Shown one piece after another: positions 37,021-46,175 of a stretch of 64,000 nt of DNA. A program made the position numbers and the translations under genes. A model generated the notes under the pieces. That model had not been told where the DNA came from, searched no databases, and worked only from the letters and a program-made list of their open reading frames with translations. Every line of letters begins with the position of its first letter. Position 1 is the stretch's first letter. The DNA lies in NCBI RefSeq assembly GCF_020510665.1, contig NZ_CP075187.1, positions 2,456,001-2,520,000 of the forward strand. The letters run 5' to 3'. The stretch comes from Dechloromonas denitrificans. Lineage in GTDB: Bacteria > Pseudomonadota > Gammaproteobacteria > Burkholderiales > Rhodocyclaceae.

Positions 37021-37592
37021 GCCGTATCCTGATTGTCGATGATGAGGAATCCATCCTCAAATCCTTGCAACGACTGTTACGCGTTGCTCCCTGCTCATTC
37101 GGCGCCAAAACATTTCACCTCGACGTCCGCACCTTCAACTCGCCGCTGCTCGCGCTTGAAGCCGCCCGCACCGAAGAATTCGATCTCTTCATCAGCGATT
37201 ACCGCATGCCGTTCATGGATGGCATCGAGTTTCTCAAGGCAGCCAAGGCTATCCAGCCCGATGCCGCGCGCCTGATCCTGTCCGGATACGCCGACCTCAA
37301 CGCCCTGCTTCGTGCGGTCAACGAGGTCGGGATCGAACGTTTCATCGGCAAGCCGTGGAACGAATACGAACTGCTCTCGGCCATTGCCCAGATTCTGGCA
37401 CATCGTGAATTGCAGCTGGAAAACAGGGAACTAGCGAATCTGGTTCGCCTGGAAATGGGCGATCTCACGCCTGAGCAACTTGAAGCCGAACGACTGGAGC
37501 GCATCGAACCTGGCATTACCGAGGTGAATTGGGGCCCGGACGGCTCCATCCTGCTAGATACCGACTTCCCGGAAAATCAGAGCGAGGTGTGA
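37017..37592 (+). CDS. REC-domain response regulator without a recognised output domain
   Basis: 191 residues from the ATG that overlaps the previous stop. The REC domain (about 3-130) has the phosphoacceptor in LFISDYRMPFMDGI and the GY/KPW pattern shared with its neighbours. The remaining ~60 residues form a helix and a short acidic tail. It may relay phosphate between the two kinases of the operon. The frame is open upstream inside the HD-GYP gene, but that part is a shadow. Confidence 0.9.
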   Translation: MSRILIVDDEESILKSLQRLLRVAPCSFGAKTFHLDVRTFNSPLLALEAARTEEFDLFISDYRMPFMDGIEFLKAAKAIQPDAARLILSGYADLNALLRAVNEVGIERFIGKPWNEYELLSAIAQILAHRELQLENRELANLVRLEMGDLTPEQLEAERLERIEPGITEVNWGPDGSILLDTDFPENQSEV

Positions 37593-37594
37593 CC

Positions 37595-39622
37595 ATGGAT
37601 GCGTTCATCTGGGATCAGCGTTACATGACCGGTGAGTCGATTGTTGATACCGAGCATCAGGAACTGGTCCGCATCATCAATCTGGTGGTCGAAAAAGTAT
37701 CGCGCGCAACGCCGGCCACGGAAATTGAAAGCATCCTGTCCCAACTCGTCAAATACGCAGTTGTGCACTTCCGTCACGAAGAAGAACTGATGATGGAGGT
37801 CGGTTGTGACCCGCGCTTCATCGCCGAACACACCCAGATTCATATCGAGTTTGCCCGTCAAGTCACCAAGATGCGGGAAATTCCCGGCACCGACACCGAG
37901 GATTTGCTGCGTTTTCTGACCAGTTGGCTGGCACACCACATCCTGGGCATCGACCAATCGATGGCCCGGCAGGTCCAGAGCATCCGGTCGGGGGGCTCGG
38001 CCGAGACAGTTTATCTTGAGGAACAAAAACGTGCAGCTGACCCGACCACATCCAGCCTGCTTGATGCGATGAACTCGCTGTACCGCCTGATCGCCGCGCG
38101 CAACGACAGCCTGCTGACACTCAACCAGAGCCTTGAACAGCAGGTGGCAGCACGAACCCAGGATTTGTCGAAAACCAATGCCGCCTTGCTGGAAGAGCAG
38201 CAATCGCTGAAAGTCGCCATCCAGACCGTCAAGACCACCCAGCAAAAACTGCTCGAATCGGAGCACAAGCGCAGCGAAGCGGCGGCCCGGCACATGGAGC
38301 TGTTTCTAAGCCAGATTATCGATGGCGACCCGGTTCCGACATTCGTCATCGATGCCAGCCACAAAATCACGCACTGGAACCGGGCATGCGCCGCAATCAG
38401 CGGCATGACGGCCACTGAAATGATCGGCAGCAACCAGCAATGGTGTGCGTTCTATCCAAGCGCCCGGCCGGTGATGGCCGACCTGATCGTCGACGGCAGC
38501 ATCAACGACCAGTTCGAAACCTATTACCACGACAAATACAAACGCTCGAGGACGATCGACGGCGCCTTCGAAGGCGAGGCGTACTTCCCCGACCTGAAAC
38601 ACGGTGGACGCTGGCTGTTCTTTACCGCCGCCCCGCTGCGCGACGCCAACGGCAAGCTGGTTGGGGCCATTGAAACGCTGCAGGATGTCACCGACCGACG
38701 CCGGGCCGAAGATGATCTCCGGGAATATCAGAATCATCTGGAAGAACTGGTGGCGACGCGCACGCGAGAGCTCGCCAGCGCCAATACGGCGCTGGAAAAC
38801 GACAGACGCGAGCTGGAACAATTACTCGCCAAGGTCGAAGAAGCCCAGCAACAATTGCTGCAATCGGAAAAAATGGCGGCCATCGGCCAACTGGCAGCCG
38901 GCGTTGCGCACGAAATCAACAATCCGGTCGGCTTCGTCAATTCCAACCTGTGCACACTCAAGAACTACAGCACCAGCCTGTTTTCAGTCATTGAGTCCTA
39001 CGAGGCAGGCGATCCGGCCAAAATCGAGCTGGCCCGCCAGCAAGCCGACCTCGATTTTCTCAAGGATGATCTGCCATCGCTTCTCGCCGAGTCGCAGGAA
39101 GGGCTGGTTCGCGTCACCAAGATTGTTCAGAACCTCAAGGACTTCTCCCGGATTGACCAAGCCGAACACCAGCAAGCCGACCTGAATGCCGCCCTGGAAA
39201 GCACGCTGAATGTGGTCTGGAACGAATTGAAGTACAAGGCTGATGTGATTCGCGAATTGGGTGCGATTCCTGCGGTCGACTGCGTTCCAGCCCAAATAAA
39301 CCAGGTGTTCATGAACCTGCTGGTCAATGCAGCGCAATCGATTCCCGAACGTGGGCAGATTCACGTTCGATCCGGCAGTGAGAACAGCCACGTCTGGTTT
39401 GAAATCGAAGACAACGGCATCGGCATGAGCGAAGAAATCCGGCGTCGTATTTTCGAGCCGTTTTTCACCACCAAACCCGTCGGCAAAGGCACCGGGCTCG
39501 GCCTGTCCATTTCGTATGACATCATTGTCAAAAAACACGGGGGACGCATGGATGTGCGCAGCGAACCCGGCAAAGGCAGTTGTTTCCGCATCTGGCTACC
39601 GCTCACCTTCGGAGAGCACTGA
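37595..39622 (+). CDS. Hemerythrin-PAS histidine kinase (possible oxygen sensor)
   Basis: 675 residues. A bacteriohemerythrin domain lies at residues 1-130, with di-iron ligands visible in DTEHQELVRI, HFRHEEELM, HTQIHIEF and HHILGID. A coiled coil follows (about 150-240), then a PAS domain (about 245-370), another coiled coil and the kinase core with H439 in GVAHEINNPVGF, and EDNGIGMSEEIRRRIFEPFF plus GKGTGLGLSISYDII. No membrane segment, so it senses the cytoplasm. Oxygen or redox sensing is inferred from hemerythrin chemistry. The start is 2 bases after the previous stop. The kinase core resembles that of the kinase at 33020-35707, suggesting duplication. Confidence 0.93.
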   Translation: MDAFIWDQRYMTGESIVDTEHQELVRIINLVVEKVSRATPATEIESILSQLVKYAVVHFRHEEELMMEVGCDPRFIAEHTQIHIEFARQVTKMREIPGTDTEDLLRFLTSWLAHHILGIDQSMARQVQSIRSGGSAETVYLEEQKRAADPTTSSLLDAMNSLYRLIAARNDSLLTLNQSLEQQVAARTQDLSKTNAALLEEQQSLKVAIQTVKTTQQKLLESEHKRSEAAARHMELFLSQIIDGDPVPTFVIDASHKITHWNRACAAISGMTATEMIGSNQQWCAFYPSARPVMADLIVDGSINDQFETYYHDKYKRSRTIDGAFEGEAYFPDLKHGGRWLFFTAAPLRDANGKLVGAIETLQDVTDRRRAEDDLREYQNHLEELVATRTRELASANTALENDRRELEQLLAKVEEAQQQLLQSEKMAAIGQLAAGVAHEINNPVGFVNSNLCTLKNYSTSLFSVIESYEAGDPAKIELARQQADLDFLKDDLPSLLAESQEGLVRVTKIVQNLKDFSRIDQAEHQQADLNAALESTLNVVWNELKYKADVIRELGAIPAVDCVPAQINQVFMNLLVNAAQSIPERGQIHVRSGSENSHVWFEIEDNGIGMSEEIRRRIFEPFFTTKPVGKGTGLGLSISYDIIVKKHGGRMDVRSEPGKGSCFRIWLPLTFGEH

Positions 39623-39782
39623 GTAGGGCTCTCAGCCACGGTGTGGCTGCCGCGCTTCAGCGTGCGGAGCACCTACAGTAAAAGGCAATCTGACGCATCC
39701 GGTGTTTTCCGGGTCGATCGATCGCCGCTCACGCTAAAATCCGGCGCTTGAAATCGCAAACTCGCACAATCAGGTCATCTCG

Positions 39783-40559
39783 ATGAAAAAACGTAGTTCG
39801 GCACCGGCTCACTCGGTCGATATCAGCGAAGAATCCGGCGTTCGCTATTTGCACTTCGGCTCGGAATGGGTGCAAGGGGCAATGCGCGTCGCCCGGCCAT
39901 GGTCGCTCGAATTGGCTTACACACGGGAGATGATGGCAGGTCTGCTACTCCGTCCGAACGGTCAGTGGCCGCGCAGCGCCTTGCTGATCGGCCTGGGGGC
40001 CGGCTCGTTGGCCAAGTTCATTTATCGCCACCTGCCCGATTGTCGTATCACCGCCGTCGAGATCAATCCGCAGGTCGAGATGATCGCCAGCCATTATTTC
40101 AAGCTGCCGGACGATCCGCTGCGTCTTGAAGTGGTGATCGGCTGCGGCGCCGACTACATGTTGAGCGGCAACCGTCAGTTCGATTACATCCTGGTCGACG
40201 GTTTCGACCCCGACGCACGCGCCGGCGTCCTCGACACCGAACCGTTCTACCAGGCATGTCGCAGCCGATTGAGCGACGATGGATTGCTGTGCGTCAATCT
40301 GCTCGGTCGAAACAAAGGTTTTGAAGCCAGCGTGGCACGAATCCGCCAGGCATTCGATGGCCGCACCGTGATTTTCCCCTCCTGCGACAGCGGCAACACC
40401 ATTGCTTTTGCCACGTCGGGCAAGCACGTCGAGGTCTCGCTGGACGACATGCGGGCACGGGCAACGCAGTTCAAGAAGGATCTGAAACTGGATTTGCTGC
40501 CGACGATTACCCGTTTGCAGTTGAGCAATGCTTTCCCTGAAGGAAAACTGCAGATCTAG
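39783..40559 (+). CDS. Spermidine-synthase-like protein (SpeE superfamily)
   Basis: 258 residues with a Rossmann methyltransferase-like fold. Motif I is LLIGLGAGSLAKFI (about 62-75), followed by ITAVEINPQVEMIASHYF; the acidic strand DYILVDGFDPDARAGVLDTE (about 136-155) matches the aminopropyltransferase active-site region. Several betaproteobacterial members of this group have no proven polyamine activity, so I keep the name general. Stand-alone gene after the signalling operon. Confidence 0.82.
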   Translation: MKKRSSAPAHSVDISEESGVRYLHFGSEWVQGAMRVARPWSLELAYTREMMAGLLLRPNGQWPRSALLIGLGAGSLAKFIYRHLPDCRITAVEINPQVEMIASHYFKLPDDPLRLEVVIGCGADYMLSGNRQFDYILVDGFDPDARAGVLDTEPFYQACRSRLSDDGLLCVNLLGRNKGFEASVARIRQAFDGRTVIFPSCDSGNTIAFATSGKHVEVSLDDMRARATQFKKDLKLDLLPTITRLQLSNAFPEGKLQI

Positions 40560-40706
40560 GTCGTCGACCGTCGCTTGATTAAGCTGCAAATCAGGCTATA
40601 AATAAAGCATCCCCTGCCTTGAAAAAAACATCGGGGCGGACAGAACAAAACTGATGAAGCAGCAGTCTATCAATCTGGATTTCTTGTTTGAACACAGGAG
40701 GAGACC

Positions 40707-40973
40707 ATGCTTTCCATGCAAGATGTTCTTGATTATTGCGACCTTGATCGCGGCGAAATCGAAGCCATTGCCGAACACCAGCACATCCCGATGACGATCG
40801 CTGCAGAGATGGGAGAGCTTCTGCTGTGCTCACCGGAGGGCGTCTATCAACTGCATGCGATGATCATCGAAAACATGCAGCACGCGCTTCAGGAGGGACA
40901 TTTCGAGCACGTCAAGGATCTGGCCCAGACCTACCAGCACTTGCAGCGGACGCACCCCATTCCCCTGCACTGA
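40707..40973 (+). CDS. Conserved-looking 88-residue protein
   Basis: A small, acidic, mostly helical protein with many His and Met residues (EAIAEHQHIPMTIAAEMGEL, HAMIIENMQHALQEGHF). The start has ACAGGAGGAG 7-8 bases upstream, an excellent ribosome site, and a terminator follows the stop. Family not recognised. Confidence 0.65.
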   Translation: MLSMQDVLDYCDLDRGEIEAIAEHQHIPMTIAAEMGELLLCSPEGVYQLHAMIIENMQHALQEGHFEHVKDLAQTYQHLQRTHPIPLH

Positions 40974-40996
40974 AATCTGCAAAATCAAACAAAAAC

Positions 40997-41033
40997 AAGC
41001 GTCGACCGCAACATTGCATTGCCATCGACGCTT
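40997..41033 (+). terminator. Hairpin terminator between the 88-residue gene and narL
   Basis: AAGCGTCGA at 40997-41005 pairs with TCGACGCTT at 41025-41033, followed by GCTTCTTT. 9-bp stem with a 19-base loop, between convergent genes; upstream AAAAACAAGC gives T-richness on the other strand. Confidence 0.65.
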
Positions 41034-41091
41034 GCTTCTTTACCGGTCAGGGAAGTGCGGCCGGGGTGACCAGCCAGCACATCACGTTGCG

Positions 41092-41757
41092 TCAAGAATT
41101 GCGATTTTGTCCGTAACCGTGTTCGACCGCATACAGCGCAACCTGAACGCGGCTGGTCATGTTCAGCTTCTTGAAAATATTCTGTACGTGAATCTTGACC
41201 GTGCTCTCAGCCAGATCGAGCGTGCGGGCAATTTCCTTGTTGCTATCCCCTTGCGCCAGACAAATCAGGATATCGCGCTCACGCGGTGAAAACTTGTCCC
41301 GCTCGGGCAAGGCCGGTGCCTGTTTCGGCTGGTTGCGTACGCCCTGAATCAGCTTCGCGGTCATTTGTGGCGAAACGATCGAATCCCCCTGCGCCGCCCG
41401 GCGAATGGCATCGACCAGCGTATCGGTTTCGATGTTTTTCAGCAGGTAGCCGCTCGCGCCGGCGCGCAAGGCCTCCATCAGGTCTTGCGCATCTTCCGAC
41501 ACCGTCAGCATGAGCACCCTGACTTCGGGATTTTCCTCGGTAATCACCTTGACGGCTTCGAGTCCGGAAACCCCTGGCATGTGCAAATCGAGCAGGACCA
41601 CATCCGGCTTCAGCGAACGAGCCCGCTTGATGCCTTCGAGGCCGTCCCCGGCTTCATCGACAACAACAAAATCCTCATTGCGTTGCAGCAGGGACTTGAT
41701 GCCACTGCGAAACAGCGTGTGGTCGTCGACCAGTAGTACATGTATTTTTTCGTTCAT
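41092..41757 (-). CDS. narL: Response regulator NarL-type
   Basis: 221 residues from the ATG at 41757. The REC domain (1-125) has the phosphoacceptor in VVLLDLHMPGVSGL and LMLTVSEDAQDLMEAL, which is typical of NarL/NarP. The LuxR-type helix-turn-helix (about 150-215) reads LAQGDSNKEIARTLDLAEST. It should respond to nitrate or nitrite through the NarX-like kinase encoded 2 bases upstream. Confidence 0.92.
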   Translation of the reverse strand: MNEKIHVLLVDDHTLFRSGIKSLLQRNEDFVVVDEAGDGLEGIKRARSLKPDVVLLDLHMPGVSGLEAVKVITEENPEVRVLMLTVSEDAQDLMEALRAGASGYLLKNIETDTLVDAIRRAAQGDSIVSPQMTAKLIQGVRNQPKQAPALPERDKFSPRERDILICLAQGDSNKEIARTLDLAESTVKIHVQNIFKKLNMTSRVQVALYAVEHGYGQNRNS

Positions 41758-41759
41758 TT

Positions 41760-43703
41760 TCAGGTCGCTCCCATAGTTTCCCGAGGCAAGTTCAGCGTAA
41801 CACGGGTGCCTCTCCCGATTTCGGAGTCGACGCGACACTCGCCGCCAACCCGGTGAGCGCGTTCGCGCATGATTTTCAAACCGACATGACGATCAGACAG
41901 CACATTCGGCTCGTTGACCGTATCAAATCCAACACCATCATCCTTGACCTCGACTGTCAGGCGCCCCTGGTCTCGATGAAGCATGACATTAACATTTGAC
42001 GCACGGGCATGCTTGCGGATATTCGAAAGTGATTCCTGAACAATGTGCATGATCTGGACTTCATCTGTCGAGCCAAACGGCGAGCCGCTGCCAATACGCT
42101 CGAAGGCTGTATTGATACCGGTTTGTCCTTCAAATTTTTCCAGCGCCGCCTGAATCGCAGAATCGAGGTCCGACTGGTGCACACGTGTCCGGAAGTGGAC
42201 CAGCAACTCGCGCACATCGTCGTAGCTTTCCTGCACCCCCTCGCGGAGTTGCCCGGCTGTTTGCATCGCCTCATCCAGTCGCCCCTTGCGCAGGGAGTCC
42301 TGGAGCAATTGAACCTGGATATTGAGGAATGCCAGGCCCTGGGCAATCGAGTCGTGCAACTCCTGGGCCAGAAGATTACGTTCCTCGGAGACAGCCAGTT
42401 CCCGCTCGCGGGACATCAGGCGCTGGTTTTCGATCGCAACCCCGAGATGTTGCCCCAGGGTTTCCAGCAAATAGATATCGCGCTCGGAAAGAGCCTGGGG
42501 ACGGCGGAAATACAGGTTATACACCCCCAGGCGCTGCTTGTTGTAGAGGATGGTGAATGCAGTTGCCGTTGCAAAACCTTCACGAATGCAACTCCGCAGC
42601 TTCATTCCCGGTGGCGGATTTGCCGTCTGGAAAGTCGCTGTAATCCCGGTCTGAATGACCTCGCCACAAAGACATTCACCACAATTCAGCTCAGCCTCAA
42701 TGGCTACGAACTGGTCTGACAAGCCCTCATGTGCCATCAGGTGAAGGGTTTCTCTATCCGCCTCATAGAGCCGGACAGCACCGCCATCGGCCCCCAGAGC
42801 CGTCTTGATCCGATCTAGGAATCCCTGGCAAATATTTTCCAGGTTGGCTGGCTGGGTCAGGAAGGCAGTTTCCTCATAAAGAATCCTCAATTCGCGATTA
42901 CGCTGGGCCAGGCTTCGCGTTTCTGCCTCGACTCGCTCCTCCAGCGTGCCATAAGCATTTTGTAGATGCTCCGCCATTTGATTGAAGCCTTGTGCCAAAC
43001 GCCCCAACTCATCATTCGAGTTGCCCGGCAAACGTACGGAAAGGTCATTGCTCGTCATCCGCCGCATGCCCACCAACAAAATGCCAATCGGCGTAATGAC
43101 CAGACGGATGAAAAAGCGGATCAGGATGCCTGTACCGATAATCGCCAGGAAAACCAGTGCCGCCTGAACCGTCCGCAGGAGATTGGTATCGTGGGCATAA
43201 CTCCACTCCATCGACAGCACCAACTCGTTGATGCTGCTGACAAAGTCTTCAATTTCATCGTCAAAGCGATCGAGGGCGGCATCGCGCTGTTTGAGATCGG
43301 CTGACAAATAATTCAATACCAAGGGGCGGACTTTTGCCCCCCAGGCCTGGGAGACGATGCTCACCTGATCCTGGACCTGTGCGTTGCGCGGCGGAGAAAG
43401 GGGACGGACAGGGTCGCCCAGTTGCAGATCGCGCAGCACCTTGTCGAATTGATCGAGTTCCCCGCTCAGAATGGTCGACAGGTCCTGGGTCGTCATTTTT
43501 TGCTCGACCCCGCGCGCCATCAGATGGCCAATGCGATAAGTCCGCATGCGCAGGCTGCCGGCGTCATTGATCGCGGCAGCGACACCTTCGAGCTGCCAGG
43601 AAATCAGTAAAGTCAGACCGATTGCCGTCATTGCCACCATGAAAAAGGCAATCAGCATTCCGACAATTTTTTTCGACAGTTTGCCGGGATTGGCGAACAT
43701 CAA
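41760..43703 (-). CDS. narX: Nitrate/nitrite sensor kinase NarX-type
   Basis: 647 residues. Membrane helix 1 is at about 12-33, and the nitrate-binding P-box AINDAGSLRMRTYRIGHLMA lies near 39-58. Membrane helix 2 is around 175-197, followed by HAMP, a coiled coil and a GAF-type domain with a Cys pair (ELNCGECLCGEV), as in NarX. The kinase core is of the HisKA_3 type (AQELHDSIAQGLAFLNIQ, His near 445), ending with the ATPase motif VKDDGVGFD. It reads periplasmic nitrate/nitrite and passes phosphate to NarL. Confidence 0.93.
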   Translation of the reverse strand: MMFANPGKLSKKIVGMLIAFFMVAMTAIGLTLLISWQLEGVAAAINDAGSLRMRTYRIGHLMARGVEQKMTTQDLSTILSGELDQFDKVLRDLQLGDPVRPLSPPRNAQVQDQVSIVSQAWGAKVRPLVLNYLSADLKQRDAALDRFDDEIEDFVSSINELVLSMEWSYAHDTNLLRTVQAALVFLAIIGTGILIRFFIRLVITPIGILLVGMRRMTSNDLSVRLPGNSNDELGRLAQGFNQMAEHLQNAYGTLEERVEAETRSLAQRNRELRILYEETAFLTQPANLENICQGFLDRIKTALGADGGAVRLYEADRETLHLMAHEGLSDQFVAIEAELNCGECLCGEVIQTGITATFQTANPPPGMKLRSCIREGFATATAFTILYNKQRLGVYNLYFRRPQALSERDIYLLETLGQHLGVAIENQRLMSRERELAVSEERNLLAQELHDSIAQGLAFLNIQVQLLQDSLRKGRLDEAMQTAGQLREGVQESYDDVRELLVHFRTRVHQSDLDSAIQAALEKFEGQTGINTAFERIGSGSPFGSTDEVQIMHIVQESLSNIRKHARASNVNVMLHRDQGRLTVEVKDDGVGFDTVNEPNVLSDRHVGLKIMRERAHRVGGECRVDSEIGRGTRVTLNLPRETMGAT

Positions 43704-43828
43704 TACGTTCCCTGTACAAGAGGTTCAAACATTAGCGTCACTTTCATCAATCCTACAAGGACGCATATCAAAATACGCACGACGGACTGTCATGGATTCT
43801 CGCCCGGCTTTGCCACATAATCAGCAAA

Positions 43829-45295
43829 ATGAAGATGACGACCAGAATATTCAATCACCGCAGATTGCTTCTACTACTGAGCCTGCTGCTCAGTGCAGGT
43901 TTCTTTGCCACCACATTGTTCGGCTATTTCGTATCCAAGGATGCGATCCGCTCAGCCATCATCGGACAGGACCTGCCACTTACGTCGAGCAATATCTATT
44001 CCGAAATCCAGAAAGACCTCGTCCGCCCGGTATTGATCTCGTCCACCATGGCGCATGATACTTTCCTGCGCGACTGGGTGCTCAAGGGAGAGCGGGACGT
44101 CAGTGCGATGGCCCAGTATCTCGGCGAGGTCAAAAAACGTCACGCTGCATTCAGCAGCTTCTTCGTTTCGGACAAAACCGGCCACTACTATACCGGCGAA
44201 GGCATTCTCAAACACGTGTCAGCCAGCGAACCGCGCGATGCCTGGTATCACCGCGTCCGCGACATGAAACAGGATTATGAAATCAATGTCGATCCCGATC
44301 TGGCGAACAAGGATGCGCTGACCATTTTCATCAATTACCGGGTATTCGATTTTGACGGGAATTATATCGGTGCCACCGGCATCGGCCTGACAGTCGATGC
44401 CGTCCGCCACCTGATTGCCAGTTACCAGCAGCGCTTCAACCGGACAATCTACTTTGTCGATGCAAGCGGCCACATCGTCCTCTTCGGCAATCAGCCGGGC
44501 CGGGAAGCTGACTTGCATAAAGCCCAGGGGATCGGTGCTCAACTCGACACCATCCTGCGCGAAAAGGCCGGCTCGTACCAGTTTGTCGCCAACGGTGACA
44601 ATCATGTACTCAACGTCAATTACCTGAGCGAACTGAACTGGTATCTTTTCGTCGAGCAAAATGAAGATGCCGCCCTCGCCGGCATTCGCCAGACGCTCTA
44701 CGCCAATCTGGCAATCAGTCTGGTGGTGACCTTGCTGGTCATTTTTCTGACCCACATCGCACTCGGCCGCTACCAGTTCAGAATCGAGGAAATGGCCTCG
44801 AAAGACAAGTTGACCGGGCTGCTCAACCGCCATGCCTGCTCGATCATTCTTGACCGCCTGCTCGCCGCCTACCGCCGCACCCCGAAACCGATCAGCATCT
44901 TGCTGGCCGACGTCGATCACTTCAAGGACATCAACGATCGCCATGGCCATCGGGTTGGCGATCAAGTGTTAAACGGCATCGCCCGGCAAATCCAGCGGAG
45001 CATCCGCGAGTCCGATGTGGCGGTGCGCTGGGGTGGCGAAGAGTTCCTGATCATTCTTCAAGCCTGCGACCAGACCGAAGCCGAACATTTGGCCGAGAAA
45101 TTGAGGGTTTCGGTGGCCGAATGCATTCCCGATCCAACCGACCCCGACATCCGGATTACCGTCAGCATTGGCGTCAGCCAGTTCGACGGAGCGGAATCGC
45201 TTGATCAGACCATAGATCGGGCCGATGCAGCGCTCTACTCCGCCAAGCAAAGCGGACGCAACCTGGTCTGTACGGCAGCGGCGCATACGGCATGA
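43829..45295 (+). CDS. Membrane diguanylate cyclase with periplasmic Cache domain
   Basis: 488 residues. Membrane helix at about 13-35, a periplasmic Cache-type sensor (about 40-290) with YYTGEGILKHVS and YRVFDFDGNYIGATGIGL, a second membrane helix near 295-315, then a GGDEF domain (about 330-480). The active site is GGEEF and the inhibitory site RESD lies five residues before it, so it should make c-di-GMP and be product inhibited. Divergent from narX. Confidence 0.92.
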   Translation: MKMTTRIFNHRRLLLLLSLLLSAGFFATTLFGYFVSKDAIRSAIIGQDLPLTSSNIYSEIQKDLVRPVLISSTMAHDTFLRDWVLKGERDVSAMAQYLGEVKKRHAAFSSFFVSDKTGHYYTGEGILKHVSASEPRDAWYHRVRDMKQDYEINVDPDLANKDALTIFINYRVFDFDGNYIGATGIGLTVDAVRHLIASYQQRFNRTIYFVDASGHIVLFGNQPGREADLHKAQGIGAQLDTILREKAGSYQFVANGDNHVLNVNYLSELNWYLFVEQNEDAALAGIRQTLYANLAISLVVTLLVIFLTHIALGRYQFRIEEMASKDKLTGLLNRHACSIILDRLLAAYRRTPKPISILLADVDHFKDINDRHGHRVGDQVLNGIARQIQRSIRESDVAVRWGGEEFLIILQACDQTEAEHLAEKLRVSVAECIPDPTDPDIRITVSIGVSQFDGAESLDQTIDRADAALYSAKQSGRNLVCTAAAHTA

Positions 45296-45299
45296 AAAA

Positions 45300-45321
45300 C
45301 CCGCCGGTTTGATCCGGCGGG
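45300..45321 (-). terminator. Terminator of the nrt operon
   Basis: CCCGCCGG (45300-45307) and CCGGCGGG (45314-45321) form an 8-bp GC stem; AAAAA at 45295-45299 gives the U-run on the minus strand. It lies between convergent genes. Confidence 0.85.
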
Positions 45322-45360
45322 CAAGTACGCTCCTGGCGCAGAAGGCGCCGCACCAACGAC

Positions 45361-46161
45361 TCAGGCGACCAGTTTTTCGACGTGCGCCTGTTTTTTGTAG
45401 AGAAACTCAAGAACCGCAGCACGATATCGGATGTAATCCGGATCATGCGCCAGCGTCAGGCGATTTCTCGGTCTGGGCAGGTCGACCGCAAGAATCTCGC
45501 CGATCGTCGCCGCCGGGCCGTTGGTCATCATCACGATGCGGTCCGAGAGCAGCACCGCCTCGTCGACATCGTGGGTAACCATGACCGTCGTTGCCTTGGT
45601 CGCCTCGCAGATCTTCATCAGCTCGTCCTGCAGCTTGGCGCGGGTCAGCGCATCCAGCGCGCCGAAAGGCTCGTCCATCAGCAGCACCTTGGGCTGCATC
45701 GACAAGGCGCGGGCGATGCCGACGCGCTGCTTCATGCCGCCGGAAATTTCGTTCGGATACTTGGCGCTGGCGTGGTCGAGGCCGACCAGATGGATGGCGG
45801 CGGCCGTGCGTTCCTTGAGCTTGGCCTTGCCTTCCTTTTCACCAAACACCCGCTCGACGGCCAGATAGACGTTTTCAAAACAGGTCAGCCAGGGCAGCAG
45901 GCTGTGGTTCTGGAAAACCACGGCGCGCTCCGGGCCGGGGCCGGCGATTTCACGGTCTTCCAGCAACAACACGCCAGTACTCGGCTTGGTCAGCCCGGCA
46001 ATCAGGTTGAGCAGCGTCGATTTGCCGCAGCCGGAGTGGCCGATCAGGGCGATGAACTCGCCTTGCTTGATGGTCAGGTCAATATCGCGCAGGGCGACGA
46101 ACTTGCCCTTCTTGGTGTCGAAAGTCTGGCCAACACGTTGAACTTGTACGAATTTTTCCAT
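45361..46161 (-). CDS. nrtD: Nitrate ABC transporter ATP-binding protein (NrtD/NasD type)
   Basis: 266 residues from the ATG at 46161. Walker A IGHSGCGKSTLLNLIAG (about 41-57), Q-loop VVFQNHSLLPWLTCFENVYL, signature EISGGMKQRVGIARAL and Walker B VLLMDEPFGALDAL. The LLPWLT stretch after the Q-loop is typical of the nitrate/sulfonate/taurine branch. It energises nitrate uptake with the permease and binding protein of the same operon. Confidence 0.93.
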   Translation of the reverse strand: MEKFVQVQRVGQTFDTKKGKFVALRDIDLTIKQGEFIALIGHSGCGKSTLLNLIAGLTKPSTGVLLLEDREIAGPGPERAVVFQNHSLLPWLTCFENVYLAVERVFGEKEGKAKLKERTAAAIHLVGLDHASAKYPNEISGGMKQRVGIARALSMQPKVLLMDEPFGALDALTRAKLQDELMKICEATKATTVMVTHDVDEAVLLSDRIVMMTNGPAATIGEILAVDLPRPRNRLTLAHDPDYIRYRAAVLEFLYKKQAHVEKLVA

Positions 46162-46175
46162 GATGCTCTCCCGGA

